This document shows positions 36,347 to 49,702 of a DNA stretch of 64,000 nt, piece after piece; position 1 is the first letter of the stretch, and each line of letters opens with the position of its first letter. A program made the translations under genes and the position numbers. The notes beneath the pieces are model-generated. The model had not been told where the DNA came from, did no database searches, and saw only the letters and a list, made by a program, of their open reading frames with translations. The stretch is from Sipunculus nudus (taxonomy: Eukaryota; Annelida; Sipuncula; Golfingiida; Sipunculidae): contig CM049310.1 in the NCBI GenBank assembly GCA_026874595.1, positions 82,993,056-83,057,055 on the forward strand, written 5' to 3'.

Positions 36347-39300
36347 GCGTCGGTATAACACATTTCAAATGTATAAATATATACTCAATCGCATATGAAA
36401 TACATTTCAATGAAAAAAAGTTTTAAAAAGTATTATGTTTCCAGTATAAGTTAATTTAAAACCATGTTTAAATATAATATTTCATAGTAAACTGATAAAT
36501 GGAACCAAAGCCTGAAATACTATTTATTAATTTATATTTAATTTGCAATTTAAAAATATTATCCTCTTAATAAAAAGGGGGGATATATAACCCAACCCCC
36601 CCCCCCCCCCGGCCCCTACATTGATGCCCCAGGTCCATTTAAAGCCATACAATTTTATCTGAACTTATTATTTGTCGCGTTCGTATGCATTGTTTATTTA
36701 ACAGTTACAAAGCATACAAGAAACGCAAGGGCGGTTGCGTGATACGTTTGGTTTCCTAGCGACACCGTTCGAGAGGCGGCGTTTCCTTTCTGCCCGCTTC
36801 TTTTGCCCCGGTTGCCAGATTTGTTCTTCGCTTGTCTTTCGCTAGGAAGTGTACGCAGGTGGCAGAAAGAGCCAATTTACCGTCCTATACCTGCGACTGA
36901 GCCCTGGCATTTCGCTGAAGTTTCATTATTAGCCCATGCACGGGCACCTGCCTCCCCTGTGGGTTTGCAGCAAGTCGTCTTTTCTACAAGTTGATTATTA
37001 CAATTATTACAGTTGATTCATCCACTACACACTTTCGAAGGATGTTGATTTCTGCATCTGTTTTAAATATACTACACTGGGAAAATTAAATATATATATA
37101 TTATAAAAGAAACCGTAAGCCTCAACCGCAACTCCTTTATGGCAAATCCTCTGAAATGCCCGTTTTTTTTGGTATAGAACTTTTGGAAACCAAGTATATT
37201 CTCAAAGGGGTCATTTTTTTTTATACTGTCCAATTAATCCTGAGAAATATAACATTATTTCTCGCAGGTTTATTGCAGCGCCATCTTCCCGAAACTACAC
37301 GAACTAAGAAAGAGCAGGTAATATGCGGGTCTTATAGTGATATTACTTTAATTTTTAAATACTTTTCATTTCTTTAAAAGGAAAGTAGAATAATGTTATT
37401 TTATTTAAAAAATGGATACTGGATTTACGCAATTAAAAAAACACGTACTTGTTAATCAAAACTAATACTTCGGTGATTCATGCAACTGATTCAAAAATTA
37501 AAGTATGAAATTACCCTTGATAATATTGGCCACGGCTATATAAAGTCGGAAATGATATTATAGTCGTATCACGCAGAAAAGGAGGTGAAATGGATGAGTG
37601 CAATAGTCAATAAAGAATTGTATTCAACGTACGGGTGGCCTTTGGTACCGTCGTTGTGGGTGTTGTCATTAGGAATAATATTGTTCTACTTTTGCAGAGG
37701 ATTCTTCGATTGCTCTACGTGCAAAGTGAAACCAGATACAATATCCGGTCAGCTAGCTTGGCTTGTGAGCTGAGTCGGTTGGTCATTGATTTGTAATTGT
37801 CTTGCGGACGGACAGTGGAGACTGATAACTATTTGGACGCCCGGGTTTTCTCCTCTTTACTAGGGTGAAAGTGACTTTCACTGTCGCTCTCTGGGAGACG
37901 TACTTGAACAGATTGGCTGCGGAGACCAGTGCAATTCGCGTCCTTCATCAGCATCACTCATTCCCAAACCGTCTGTTGAATAACGCCACCACTCCGGGCT
38001 GGCTTAAATTTGAGACACGGTCTTGTGCCGCTGTTTTATCATATCACCGTGCCGGTGGAAGGTGATGCCCGCTGGAGACGCACATTGGCTTATCTCAAAA
38101 GTCTCTTTACTACATTAAGCTTGATCTGGCGGCTGTCATTTGTATCAGGGTCTCATCACTGATGCCTCAAACACAGGCCTTCATTTGGGGTCCGAACAAA
38201 AGACTCGGCTTATACACCAAGGAGCACGTCACGGAGGCCGGCCCCTATTTTTGTCAGACAAAATCAATGAAAAAATGCGTATCTCCTTCTTTTTGGGCGG
38301 AATCATTGTCAATTTGTGACAGATAATTCGGGATTCAAGCACCATGATAGCATACAGGAAGTATTGATCTTAATCAATTTTTCAAGAACCTCGGAGATAA
38401 CTCGTTTGTTAGCGGAGAAGGCCACAGGGTCACTATTCCGGGGCTTGCTGGGTATTCAATATGAAGAACTAAACCCATTTGTGGCTCTATGGTAGGTATT
38501 TATACCACAGAGCCACATCTGGGTCCACAGCAGAACAACTTCTCGCCCGCCCCCAACTCACATCTAATAAATTTCATTATGCCTCCGCCAGGTGGCGCAG
38601 GTAGTATATTTTACACTTGGTTGGTTGAGTGGTTGGTTGGTTGGCACCTTTACGCAAAATACTATGCACGAATATTATGTTGAGGGTTAGCATAACACCA
38701 AGTGATCATACCATTAAAGATTGTAGTTAATCTAGATCACCAGAGTATATTTTTGGTCCAAAAGATTATATACCATTGTGACAAATAGCGATTTCTTTGT
38801 CCCCGGTAAGAGGCCGCCTCGTTCAGTGGTATTAGGGAATTAGTTTGTTCAGCAGCTAACTAGGTGTACTTGTATAACTAACGTTTGACACTGTAAATAC
38901 ATGACAGTTTGATAAAAACACCCTGTGGGTGTATCCATTTGGTCGTGTAACTAAACGTATCTAGGTTAATCATGAGTATGGCCAGACCAGTTAGAATTTA
39001 TTATTTCTATTACAAATCTTTTAATCGGGCTTATGAGGTATATTTTAAAGGTTCTCTTCCAATATCCAAACGTCAATCAACTAACGTTAATCCTTAAAAA
39101 ATAGGCCAGAAAACGCCGATCCCACCGTACACAGTCTGTTTCATTTTGTTTACATCCAGGTGTTTATCACATGTGGGGAGCCCCGCCACAATTATTCAAA
39201 TAGATTTAACATGGCGGCAATAAAGTCAGGCGAACCAGATTTTTGCAAAGGCCGTTTAACGCTAGTGAATTTAAAACCACACATATACCACCAACCACAT

Positions 39301-39786
39301 TACGTTGCATGTTTTTTTCCCTTTGTCAACATTGCTGTGTTTACAAACAGCTTGAAGATAAACAAACTCATTCATCGATCACAGGAGCATTATAAGAACT
39401 TTTCTTAACAGGAATTATCTATAGTTCATTAATATGTAAGTAAGCAGAGTAACCCAGAAATCACATAAATTCTACAGAAAAGGTCGGTGAATAGCTGGCT
39501 TTAAACAAATATTTCGAACTGCACAAACTTGTAATTTACGTTCCACATTCAACATAAATTGAGGCCTACAGGACTTGGCTATGAAGTATTTGACGGCTAT
39601 ATAAGTATCATCTCTGAATTATGAATGGAAATTGGACATCTAACATACTATTATTTCAGAATTGTAATATAATGCTTGCATTCTCCTACTCATACTCATG
39701 CAGGGATCGATAAAATTCAATTATTTACGCGTAGGCTTCACGTGGTTTTCAGTTTGTAAAAAAAATAGCACTCTGAACTATAAAAC
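36343..39786. other. Long unique block, no supported gene
   Basis: Includes a C15 run at 36596-36610 and balanced-composition parts at 36720-37010 and 37560-38500. At 39210 an ATGGCGGC word in AACATGGCGGC matches both a good start context and the YY1 motif, but the frame has no recognisable product and no promoter elements are clear. Confidence 0.4.
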
Positions 39787-40070
39787 CTGCATTCCATCAA
39801 ACGTAAGCCTCCACAATTCACTTATTCGGCCCACATTTCGAGGTTCATTCGCGCATTAGTGACTGCAGATTTGTGACTAATCCCTGATGACGTTCCTGGA
39901 TCCGGATCATAATCCGGATCCAAACCAAAATCTAATTGATTCTTTATTGGCCCATTCCCTAAATACCCTGAAAATGTCATGAGATTCCGTTTATGACTGC
40001 GTGAGTTATTTTGTGAACAATCACACACACGAACTAGGATTAAGGCATATACCCTCCTATCGGATGCAAC
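39787..40070 (+). mobile_element. Family C element (copy C4)
   Basis: It begins CTGCATTCCATCAAACG, AAGCCTCCAC, then TCACTTATTCGGCCCAC, CTGGATCCGGATCATAATCC (itself palindromic), TATTGGCCCATTCCC, TCATGAGATTCCG and ends CATATACCCTCC. Confidence 0.75.
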
Positions 40071-40513
40071 AAAACGCTGAATTTTAGAACTGCGCAAAAT
40101 TTAGAATTATAATCCACTTTTCCATTTTAACTGCACAAATAGGGGTCAACTGCACGTAAAAATATACGCTGCAGGCATAAATAAGTGGGTTGTTTAACCG
40201 TCAGTAGAGGGCGTATGTTCATGAAAAAACTGTAGACTGTGCCCTGATGCATATCGCTAAAATTATAAAAGAAATCTACATAATTATATAGGTCAAGTAT
40301 TCACATAAATTTATAAAACTAACAATAATTCATTCTTAACGTTGAAATTCAGTTGAATTCCATATGCATACGTAAGAATTATGACATATAAATGATAGAA
40401 CAAACCATGTTTAAGGAAAATTTTCACTTGGACCCAGTTAAACACGGTAGACATATTGTGTAAGCTTTGACATTTCTTTATTTAAAAAAATAAATAAATA
40501 ATAAAACTAGAAA
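40071..40513. other. Unique AT-rich DNA between C4 and C5
   Basis: No feature recognised. Confidence 0.4.
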
Positions 40514-40802
40514 TCTGCATTCTATGGAGTGCAAGCCTCCGCCATGCCGGATGCTGCAAAAGCTGTTTTGCATTCACTTATTCGGCCAATTTACAGTTAT
40601 GAATATTATATAATTTACATTCCTGAATCCGGGTCATGTGCCAATTCCACAACAAATTCCAATCGATTCTTCACTGGCCCGTTGCGGAAAAATGCCCCGA
40701 AAGTGTCATGAGATTCCGTTGAGGATTGTGTGGGTTATGTTGTGAACAGACACACAAATACACAAACGGGGTTGAACACATACCCTCCTTGCGCAGGCAA
40801 CA
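40514..40802 (+). mobile_element. Family C element (copy C5)
   Basis: CTGCATTCTATGGAGTGC, AAGCCTCCGCC, TTCACTTATTCGGCC, CTGAATCCGGGTCATG, CACTGGCCCGTTGCG, TCATGAGATTCCG and CATACCCTCC in the same order and orientation as C4, 730 bp upstream of it in start position. Confidence 0.75.
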
Positions 40803-41540
40803 AGTTGCATAAAACTGTCATTTTTACTGCAGATGCACCTTGTAGTGAGCTAGTGTTATCCTTGATATTTAAAAGCCCGGATAAATGAGAAACGCGACAG
40901 ATTCTCCACCAGTATAATGGGAACGTACGAGCCTTTTATGCTACTTTTAAACCCGGCTGCCGCCATCGGCCATCCCAAGCTGCAACGTCCAAAGCTTTAA
41001 TGTTTGAATGTCGGTTTGTGGCACATTATAGCCCCAGGCATGTAATGGATAGCCTGTCGCAAAATATCTATCTTATATTACTGTCATCTGTCATCATACT
41101 GAACACCCCTCCCGGCCCTTTACGGCGATGAGGGATTGCTCGTCTAAGATAAAACCGTCTCCAAACACCACGTTCTCTAAATTTCAATTAGACCATTGTC
41201 CGACGGTGCCGGGGCTAACAGATGACTCGGCAACTTATTGGGAACCTCCCCCTAAATGTGTTAAATCCTGATTTACATGTCCCAAAAGTGGATCATATAT
41301 ATAAAAGTATGAATCATCAATTTTTCATTGCCTAGAGCCGGTTACTTTAATGGGAAAAATAAACAAGTATATACAGGAAGGATATGGAATATATTTGTAA
41401 CTTCAGATTTGCCTATTCCCTCACAATAATTATTCCATTCAATATATATTTCGTTGCTTTCAGTGAAAATATTTACAGATATACTGTATTTACACTAAAT
41501 ATGCTAAACGTGTGCACTTTTTCTGTCTAGTGGGGGAGTG
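40803..41540. other. Unique DNA, nothing assigned
   Basis: Balanced composition at 40850-41260; no gene. Confidence 0.4.
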
Positions 41541-41577
41541 TGACGTCAGGTCTACTGTGACGTCGCTTATTACGTCA
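41541..41577 (+). promoter_or_regulatory. Cluster of three CRE-like sites
   Basis: TGACGTCA (41541-41548), TGACGTCG (41558-41565) and TTACGTCA (41570-41577) fall within 37 bases of non-repeat DNA, spaced 17 and 12 bases start to start. CREB/ATF-type factors bind such sites. No transcription start is identified nearby. Confidence 0.4.
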
Positions 41578-41650
41578 CTTGCGATGGTAGTATTGAGCAA
41601 AAGGGTGTAAGCTTCTCACGTTATGCTTATATCTATAAATATATATATAT

Positions 41651-42175
41651 TCCGTCCGAAAACCCTTGTCCGCATGTTTTTCGTGATAATTATCTTAAGA
41701 ATATTCTTAAAATATGCAGATATTTCTTCAGTTTTGTGGAAATTAGTAGTAATTTATCTTGTAAAAAGTATTTACTTTGCGACTATTTGTGTTATTTAAG
41801 CTGAAGGACCGTGGATGGCGTCTTCCCGGCACAGCTGGACAGTACATCCCTCCATGGTACACTTTTTCCATGTCTGTGGTTGCGTGTGCTGTTTGTTAAA
41901 CAACAGTGAACTCCAAAAGACGTAACAATGTTCGGTCGCGTATGCCCTTCATTTGAAGGCGATGAAAAAGTCGAATCGCTGTAACATGTTTTGTCACATT
42001 TTTGGGTTATTTGTCTCATACGAAATCAAAGCAGGGTAAGGCATTATTTTTTACGCAGGCAGGCGGAATAGCTCCTGCAACCTTTGGACAAGAAAGGTTT
42101 ATTCTGTTTCATATGTATGAAAAAGCATGATTGAAAAACATGCGGACACGGGAACTGGAACGTATTATAGACGGA
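41651..42175 (-). mobile_element. Family E TIR element (copy E1)
   Basis: Left end TCCGTCCGAAAACCCTTGTC then CGCATGTTTTT; inverted right end TCCGTCTATAATACG with CCCGTGTCCGCATG. It aligns along its whole length with E2 in opposite orientation, sharing CAAAGGTTGCAGGAGC and TATTCCGCC. No transposase. Confidence 0.75.
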
Positions 42176-42787
42176 CAAAAGATCTTAGAATGTGAAGAGG
42201 GGAATCCCCTAAACTGGATCCTTCAGGGAAATACAATTAATCAACCAATATCCTCAGGCGATAACTGAATATGTGACGGTAATATTACAGTGTCTTAATT
42301 GGTTTATAAATTAGAAAGCGGTCAAAGACTGCCTACCTCCCTTTAAGATCAAAAGATAAGAAAAATTTTACCAGGATCATGATCAAACTCTGGTGCGTGG
42401 CACGTAACACATAGAATATATTAACCGAGTCCGAGATAAATGTGTCAGAGGTCACCATCTTGACATCACATGTCGGCTCTACCCGTCTGACAAAGGCGAC
42501 TCTGTATACGTCCCACCTGAGCTCCAATGAGGCCACACCTGTGCACGGACACCTTTTACCCGGAGGCCACACCTTTCACTCGGCTGAAAAATTTATAAAT
42601 TTACAGTTTAGGTTCCACTTAATGCTAGTACATGACAACGCTCTTGCACTCGGCCCAGACAGACAAATTTTACAATGATAAAGAATCATATAAGCAAACA
42701 CGTACCAATGTTTTGTTTGCATGATCGATTGCACTTAATTTCATTAAAAAATCGTTAATGACTTTGTTACAGGTGCTCTTTTTATTG
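42176..42787. other. Unique DNA, nothing assigned
   Basis: Small frames at 42333-42678 are open on both strands and show no domain. Confidence 0.4.
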
Positions 42788-43496
42788 TGTGACACGGGAG
42801 TAACTCGTGTTGTAGCGCCCGAGTCTGGCCGGGTTATGCAGTCTATGTTCAATCTGTACTGGTGGAACTCTCGTTGTCATGATAGCTTGGGGCTTTCTCG
42901 CCTGGCCGAGATCACGTGTGCACCCTGGTATGTAGAGACACAGCGATGTTCTTCTATATGATTCCCGTAACGCGTGTTTACTGTGTGTTGTGTTAGATCC
43001 TTTTGACTGTTCGAGAAGTGTAAAATTCTCGGCTTGGGTGGGAAGTTATAAATAGGGGGCTGTGTTTTAGAGCCGAGAGAGAGAGGAGAGAAGATTCCAG
43101 CGGACACAGACGTGTTTATGTCAGTTTGTGGGACCTGTCCAATTATCCAGTAATTTCAGGGATTCTACTATTACTAACTCTATATAAATTAATGCTGCCT
43201 GCCTCAAGTTTACTTTCTGGATTGTTACAAGAGCTTTACATCGGACTGTTATTCTCCGAGAGTATACATTTTAAAGAACTTGTCGCTGTGGCGGTGGTGG
43301 TATCCAGGTACTGTGCACTTTGTTTATTAGGCTGTGATTATATTGATTTGATGTTATACTGTTATTGTACTGTGTAATTGTATTGATTTAGTGTACTGTA
43401 ATGTTAGTGTTGTTTTAAGAATAAATTATAGTTATTTGTTAACAAAAAAACCACTGACTTCTTTATTTCAGAGATTTCACGCGGCCTTGTGTTACA
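42788..43496 (+). mobile_element. Probable solo LTR
   Basis: The block starts TGTGACACGG and ends CTTGTGTTACA, giving TG...CA ends with a short inverted pair. Inside are a TATA box TATAAATA (43047-43054), a purine-rich GAGAGAGAG leader after it, and AATAAA (43420-43425), in the order expected of U3, R and U5. No primer-binding site follows and no polypurine tract precedes it, so it is a solo LTR. Five-base target duplications are not visible. The 83-codon frame at 43126-43377 lies within R/U5 and is not a gene. Confidence 0.6.
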
Positions 43497-43590
43497 GAAT
43501 CTGATTTTTTTATCTCCATTACAAAATTTGTTTTCATCACGCGTCAGTGATATGTTTATATTAGGTTCCGTTACACATTATAGCGTAAAT

Positions 43591-43872
43591 AAAAATGTTA
43601 GATTATACAAGCATAATCACTTGTTATATTATTTATTCCAAAGTGTTGTGTGATATTTTACAACCCCGTGGTAATGAAAAAATTAAAATAGCAGCAACAG
43701 TTTAAACTTGTTTTACCAGGCCCCATTTAACTTAAAAATGTTAGATTATACAAACATCATCAATTGTAATATTATTTATTCCAAAATGTTACGTGATATT
43801 TTATAACCCCGTGTTCATGTAGACAATTAAAAAATCAGCAACAGTTTCAACTTGTTTTATCGGGACAGTTTT
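43591..43872 (+). repeat. 143-bp tandem duplication
   Basis: Copies start at 43591 and 43734, each with AAAAATGTTAGATTATACAA, TATTATTTATTCC and CAGCAACAGTTT. Divergence by eye is around a tenth, so it is older than the 186-bp duplication. Confidence 0.9.
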
Positions 43873-45224
43873 AAAATGAGATGAACGGAACAATCTTTTA
43901 ACCATTTTTCTGCCGAGCTGTTCAACGTGTTAACAGGAGTATTTACAAGCCCGCTGGAAGAAACATGATTTTTTGTGTTTTATTTTCACACGTTAAGACA
44001 AAGTCCTCTATTAGACTCTGACATGGAGCCATGAGAATGGGTTACTCACAGAAAGCTACCGGTTATTTAAGGGACACCGAAGGCGCGCACCGTTCTTCTA
44101 TACACCGTTCTAATATAAGTAATAACAAAAGACGCGCGCCTGAAGAGCAAGTAAATTCCGCTCAGCTATAGAAAAACCCCTCCATCTGTCAAGTCTGGTC
44201 GCCTGGAACAATATTCCCGCCGGAGTGACTGTCAGTGTTTCATTTTACTTAAAAGTCTCGTTGTTTTATGGCGGCTCGCTGGATCGATGTCGCTATGTTA
44301 TACGATGAGAACTTTCTTGATGACACGGGGCAGCGGATTGGGTCAACGCGTATATTGGTCAATATTGTTGCTGCGATTACAAGCTGATTGCCAATAGTGT
44401 TTTTTTTCTTTGATCTGGCCTTTGAATGTCTTTTCCAAATCCATTTTCAACCCCCTTCTGCTTTTAATCACAGAAGGTTCATTGTAAGGGGACAGGGGTT
44501 GCAGATCTAACCATTCTATGCTATGAACGTTTCAGGATTAGAATACTTATAAGAACCCATGAAAGATGATATTCGATTCAGTTGTATAGGCTGTCGTTTA
44601 GGCTGTATTGCGTTACCAATAAACTATATCACTCGTACTTTGGGCTACACTGACTTTATTTCTCTGTGAATGAGTTAACACTTTGTTGTTCTATAGACGT
44701 CCATCATTAGTACTTTAGGCTGGCATTTGGACTAAGAGGGCCTACTTTCTATGTTTTATTCCCCCTTAAAAGTGATTTGAACGAAAAGTACATTATCACT
44801 AACCCCTAAAATGCGAGAGGGGCATCCCCCCTCCATGAAACAAAACCCGTACATGATAATTGGCATAAATTATGACTTTGCCGATAATCTCTTATCCACA
44901 TTGACTTTCCTGCATATAGTCGAACTTCTTCGATTATCAGTCACCGCATCTGGACCGAAGGTTTTACATTTTCCCCGTTAGCAAACCCTAGTGAAAACGT
45001 TTAAAGTACATAATCATTTGAAATAATAGAAGTTTCAACTCACACTATTATTCCATTTTGGCTGAATTAAATGGTTTTCCAGCAAAACCACACTGGCACG
45101 GGGACTTACTATCTTACATATACCTATTTTATACGTTGTTATTGTTCTGTGTGTGAGAAAAAAACAGTCCATATTTACCCGTTTACCACAACAACGCTGC
45201 GCAACCAGAGGTGCAATCTTGCGC
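43873..45224. other. Unique DNA, nothing assigned
   Basis: Balanced composition at 43900-44350; no gene. AGTCGAACTTCTTCG near 44919 resembles one end of a pogo-like MITE but I find no partner. Confidence 0.4.
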
Positions 45225-45315
45225 ATTTTTAGAGACTCGGACTTGGACATGGGCTTGGACCTGAGGGTCCTTGACTCGGACTCATACTCGGACTCGCTGG
45301 TCAGGCCCAGTCCGT
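45225..45315 (+). repeat. GGACTC/GGACTT short tandem repeat, block 1
   Basis: Loose tandem hexamers such as GACTCGGACTTGGAC and ACTCGGACTCATACTCGG. Confidence 0.75.
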
Positions 45316-45537
45316 TTTTAGTCCAGTAGAAAAAGAAAAAAACTTTCAGATACTATGGGGGTTTGGCTGTGCGAACTATTAACAGGATATTACCAAAAAG
45401 GCCACATATTACCAATAAGCTCTTCGTCGGGAGATGAATTTAATTACACATTCGAGTAAAAAGAGTGTGTTAATTAACATAAAAGCACACATTATATTCT
45501 CAAAATTTCCTTTTTCACGTTCTTTTATTAAAAAGAT

Positions 45538-45602
45538 TTGTATTGGACTCGGACCCGGACTTGGACTCGGGTTCCATACGCTCCGAAGTTGGACTCGAAC
45601 CT
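45538..45602 (+). repeat. GGACTC/GGACTT short tandem repeat, block 2
   Basis: TTGGACTCGGACCCGGAC and TTGGACTCGGG in the same orientation as block 1, 220 bp away. Confidence 0.75.
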
Positions 45603-47939
45603 GACTTACTGCAATCAACTGACTGAGGGTTATTCCGTATACGTCTACAAGTCATTTGCAGCATTGATTAGAACACTGATACTGTTTGCCGCTCTCTCCT
45701 TGGCAATTAGATATTGACATTATTAGCATCGTGTTGACACTTTCTGTATTTGTCGGTAAGCTTCAGTTTATCTTGGAAGCCCTTTTGAACTACACCTTCC
45801 AAGCATAACGGAATGGCGTTGACAGTCGGCATTTCATTTTAATCATACGGCTGGCTGAAATTTAAGCCACATTTACAATCGAGCATTGATTGCAATTATT
45901 TCTAACCCTTTGAAAATATGCCGCACTCAAAAGAAATGCTGCATTGCCTTTGAAACTCAGCGTGGATTTCAAGAACTTATTTTATTCAATGTTCCTTGTA
46001 AGCGCTTCTTTAAAACAGTGCTCTCTGGTCCCTTTACAACAGAACATCCATTCTAGTTAATCGCTATCCTTTGAAAAGAAAACGTTAAAATGTCAAAGTA
46101 TCCGGTTATTTGTGTATCATTATTTTCTAATGATCCAAAGCAGTCCACTTTTGCTATCGATACAGTACTTATGTTTCCTTTAAACGCAGAGACTGTTTTT
46201 GAGGTGGATTCAAAGATATACTTTAAGATGATTTGTTTGGTCACCAAGTTAGGTCAGTGGGTCAAAATAATATTGATAATATCGACTAACCACTCCAGCG
46301 AGAGTGACCCGAAATACCCGAGAAGTCAGCGACTCAGCGGGATTTGTTTACATACCTTTCCTGTCCCACTTTCGATATAATTAAGATCATCTTATTTAAT
46401 CAATGAAATGACGCCGTCTGGAATATTTCCAGTTTAAGGTGATGCCCCATATCGATTAATTAAAGTCAGTTCTCCACTATATGCACAAGATATCGGTTAT
46501 AACATCTTAACCTAGCTCTATAATTGTTAAAATATTTTCAGTGCATCGAATTGCCTAGTTATTTCAGATTCGCCGAATATTTCTAATGATTCCAAGGTGT
46601 CAGGAAAATGTTCCCTCGCCCATCCTTCAACAAAAATCATGGAAATTCACTCAGAATGTTAAATATGCAGTGAAAATAATGTCTGTTTTGAATTGCATTG
46701 TAGTTTTTAGGCGCCACGTTTGCTGACATTGTCAGGAGAAAAACAAAACGAACAGTTGGTAAAATGGGAGACATTATGCCGGATCTGCAGTTATTTTTCA
46801 AAATCCTACCAATATTTTGTAACACTTTGTACCTCCACAAAATTTGCAAAAAATTGTATCTCGAAAATTTGGACGTTGACGGTGGTACATACGTTCAATA
46901 AATAGTACCATGTACGGAGAGGGATTGTCGCCTAAATAAGCTTCCAGTGAGCGGTGTTATCTTTCTTTAGGTTGAAATACATCAGAAACAGACATCTTAT
47001 GTTGCGTTTCCACTTATTCCTCATGTTACATACAGATACACGATTATATTAATGCGCGGATCCACGGCTTTAAGACCTCCCTGACTGCAGCCCAGGTTCA
47101 GGTTTCATTAAAGACCCCCGCGGTCCGCCTGTCTAACTGAAAGCGAAGAGGTCTGAAATACTCAAATTTCATATAAAAAACAGGACGCATCTCATTCCTC
47201 CAATGTGACATTAAAAGAATGGCTGTGGCTAGAACATTCCTCTACTGATTCTCCGAGTGTAGAATCCGCGGATGAATAAAAACACATTTTCTCAAAATCT
47301 GCACAACAAAGTTGCAGACTGCAAACATTGAATAATATACTAACACTGGTGGAGGAAACCGGAATATATTATTTAATATTTTAAGAGGTCAAGGATAGGT
47401 AATATTAAAGGAAAATGGAAACAATGTTGAAACAGACCCTGCGTGGAGACATTTATGACACAGTTATGACGACATCTTTGACAAACCATTATGTTCCTGT
47501 TCATACTTCTTTTCATTTAGTTCACGAATACGAAAATTTCCCTGCGTATTGTTTGAGATCGTAACCAACTCCGGGGGTTGATCACACCACCAGGGGGCGC
47601 AGAAATGAGGAAACGGCTGGCAACAATAGCGGCAAGGAAAGAAGTGCCTAAAGACACTCAGACTGTTAATTTTAATTTTACTAATGATAAATCATTAAAT
47701 TGGTCTTTATCTTCACAGCATCTCTTGCATTTGATACACATCAATGAAAAAAAAACGACATACACTATTTACTGGTATGTTTAAGATTCATTCTGTATGT
47801 GGACCATACTTTTCTCGTGTGGGTATAGGAACATGTTCCTGTTTGCATCATTTTTTTTTTTACCAGGAACATGATCATGATCAAAGAGAGACTACACGCC
47901 CTATTAAATCAGAGTTTTGTATGATCTGTTAAAGTTAAG
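45603..47939. other. Long unique block, no supported gene
   Basis: A 96-codon plus frame at 46090-46380 and overlapping minus frames have no recognisable domain or splice signals. Confidence 0.4.
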
Positions 47940-48135
47940 TAAATTTCCTATTCATGATGCAAATTTTCAGAATCCGTATCCACACCATAATCTTATCGTT
48001 TCTTCCTTGGCCCATTCTCGAAAAGCGCTACAAATTTCATGAAATTCCGTTCAGGATTGCGCGAGTTAGGTTGTGAACAAACACGCATACAAAACGGGAG
48101 GGATGAACACATACCCTTCTGGCAGAGGGAACTAT
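47940..48135 (+). mobile_element. Family C element (copy C6), partial
   Basis: CAGAATCCGTATCCACACC, CTTGGCCCATTCTCG, TTTCATGAAATTCCGTTCAG, GTTGTGAACAAACACGC and ACATACCCTTCTGGCAGAGG. The left end is missing; CAAACCTCCGCCAGGATCC at 48319-48337 may be a displaced piece. Confidence 0.6.
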
Positions 48136-49702
48136 TGGCGACATCTTTGAAACACCAGATTGGTCACCGATTTGTACAAGTTTCAAGATGAGGGAATTGC
48201 CTGTTCATGATGTTAATTTTCAAACCTGCAGTGCAAGGTACTAACTGCTCTGCATGTAAATATATTTTTCGAATATTAACATTTAAATAAAACAAGATAG
48301 TAGCCTGTGCCTTCATGCAAACCTCCGCCAGGATCCAAACAAAACGCTCTTCTATTCTTCTCAGTATCAAGATTCACTAACACTATTTAAATTTAAGCAC
48401 TAGGACAATTACGGACACTGACACCATTGAACGGTCCCGCTTCCAGCCTTGAATAAAGAAACAGCCCCTTATAATGGAAAGAATAATCTAAATTAAAAAT
48501 ATATTATGGTGATCCAGATTGCCTGTATCAGATAAAAGATTGTTCCTCGAATATATAACCCTAACCCTCCAAAAATATTTCATCGAAATCCGTTCAAAGT
48601 TGTTTAAAGAACAGTTGCTAACACAAACAGCTACTGAAGTTTACATAAGCGTATCTTTTTTTCTAAGTTTAAAGGACAGGGAAATATGTATTAGTATTGA
48701 GGTTTCGTGCATTCATTATCCTTGTTTAAAAATCGTTACATAAATGTTTCCCGGGAATCAAGAATTAGGGTTTTTTTCATGTAAAGTTATTATTTAAATT
48801 TGATTATTGCATCTAGGGTATGTGCCTCTCAAGCTGATTGAACGGCGGTAATTTGTATTCCCTTGGGTGATTTGTATTAGGAACATTATTTAATCAAAGA
48901 TAACATTCCAGATAGCCAACCAGAGGAAAAGAGTGATAGAACCAGTGGCGCCCGAGGTTAGTTCTGGCGTGAGATGCCTCTCGCCGGGGGGTGTGCGTCC
49001 CGGAATCTTCACCGAGGCCCCTCTTTCACTAATTATCTCACAAGGAAGGCTTTTAATGGACGAGACAACATGTGGTAACCACATTTAGGAAAATTAGTAA
49101 TTCTGCAATCATCTTGCTGTTCAAATTTTCGAGCAGAAATCCATGTTTTCCTTCAGAGATGAAAGCGCATCTGCCGCACTTTGGATCCCTTCTGTGAGTG
49201 ATAATGTTGCGTTTGTCTCCTAAAAGAGTCAGATATTCTTAAGTCCGTTCTCGTCGGTGAGTGGTATAAAAACTTTCCAGTAAAATTTATTTAATGAAGG
49301 CTGCGTATCAGATAAGCAGCGAGTACTGATGTAAATTGTTAGCACTGAAACATCCTTTCCTCTTCTTGCCGCTAGTTGTAAGATAGGGAGTGTTGTAATA
49401 TTACAGGTTAACTTAGCCAGATTTCAATCAATACTTGTGCGGGTCTGACTCTGCGCTGCGGACACTAAGATACAAGTGGTAGCGCCGCAGCTATTGGCAG
49501 CGGCCACAAGGCGAAGCGTTGTAGGCCCGGCCAGACGTGCAGCAGAATGCGGAGTACCTCGTAATTTGAATGATTATGCCCTTTGTAAAAATCGAAGAAA
49601 AAAATACACTTTATTGGCTTATTTACGCGAAGGGCTTGCAGACGTGGTTTAAATCAATGGCACTTCCACTTTGCAACCTTGCGGCTCATTTGTGAGAACT
49701 AG
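48136..49702. other. Unique DNA, nothing assigned
   Basis: Higher GC at 48900-49060 and 49430-49560; no gene recognised. Confidence 0.4.

Noticed and set aside
39160-39408. Possible first exon at an AACATGGCGGC start
   Set aside because: The word is also a YY1 motif; the following frame has no known domain and no donor with good consensus.
43126-43377. 83-codon hydrophobic frame as a membrane protein
   Set aside because: It lies inside the probable LTR, between its TATA box and polyadenylation signal.
44905-44950. Pogo-like MITE end (AGTCGAACTTCTTCG)
   Set aside because: No inverted partner found within 1 kb.
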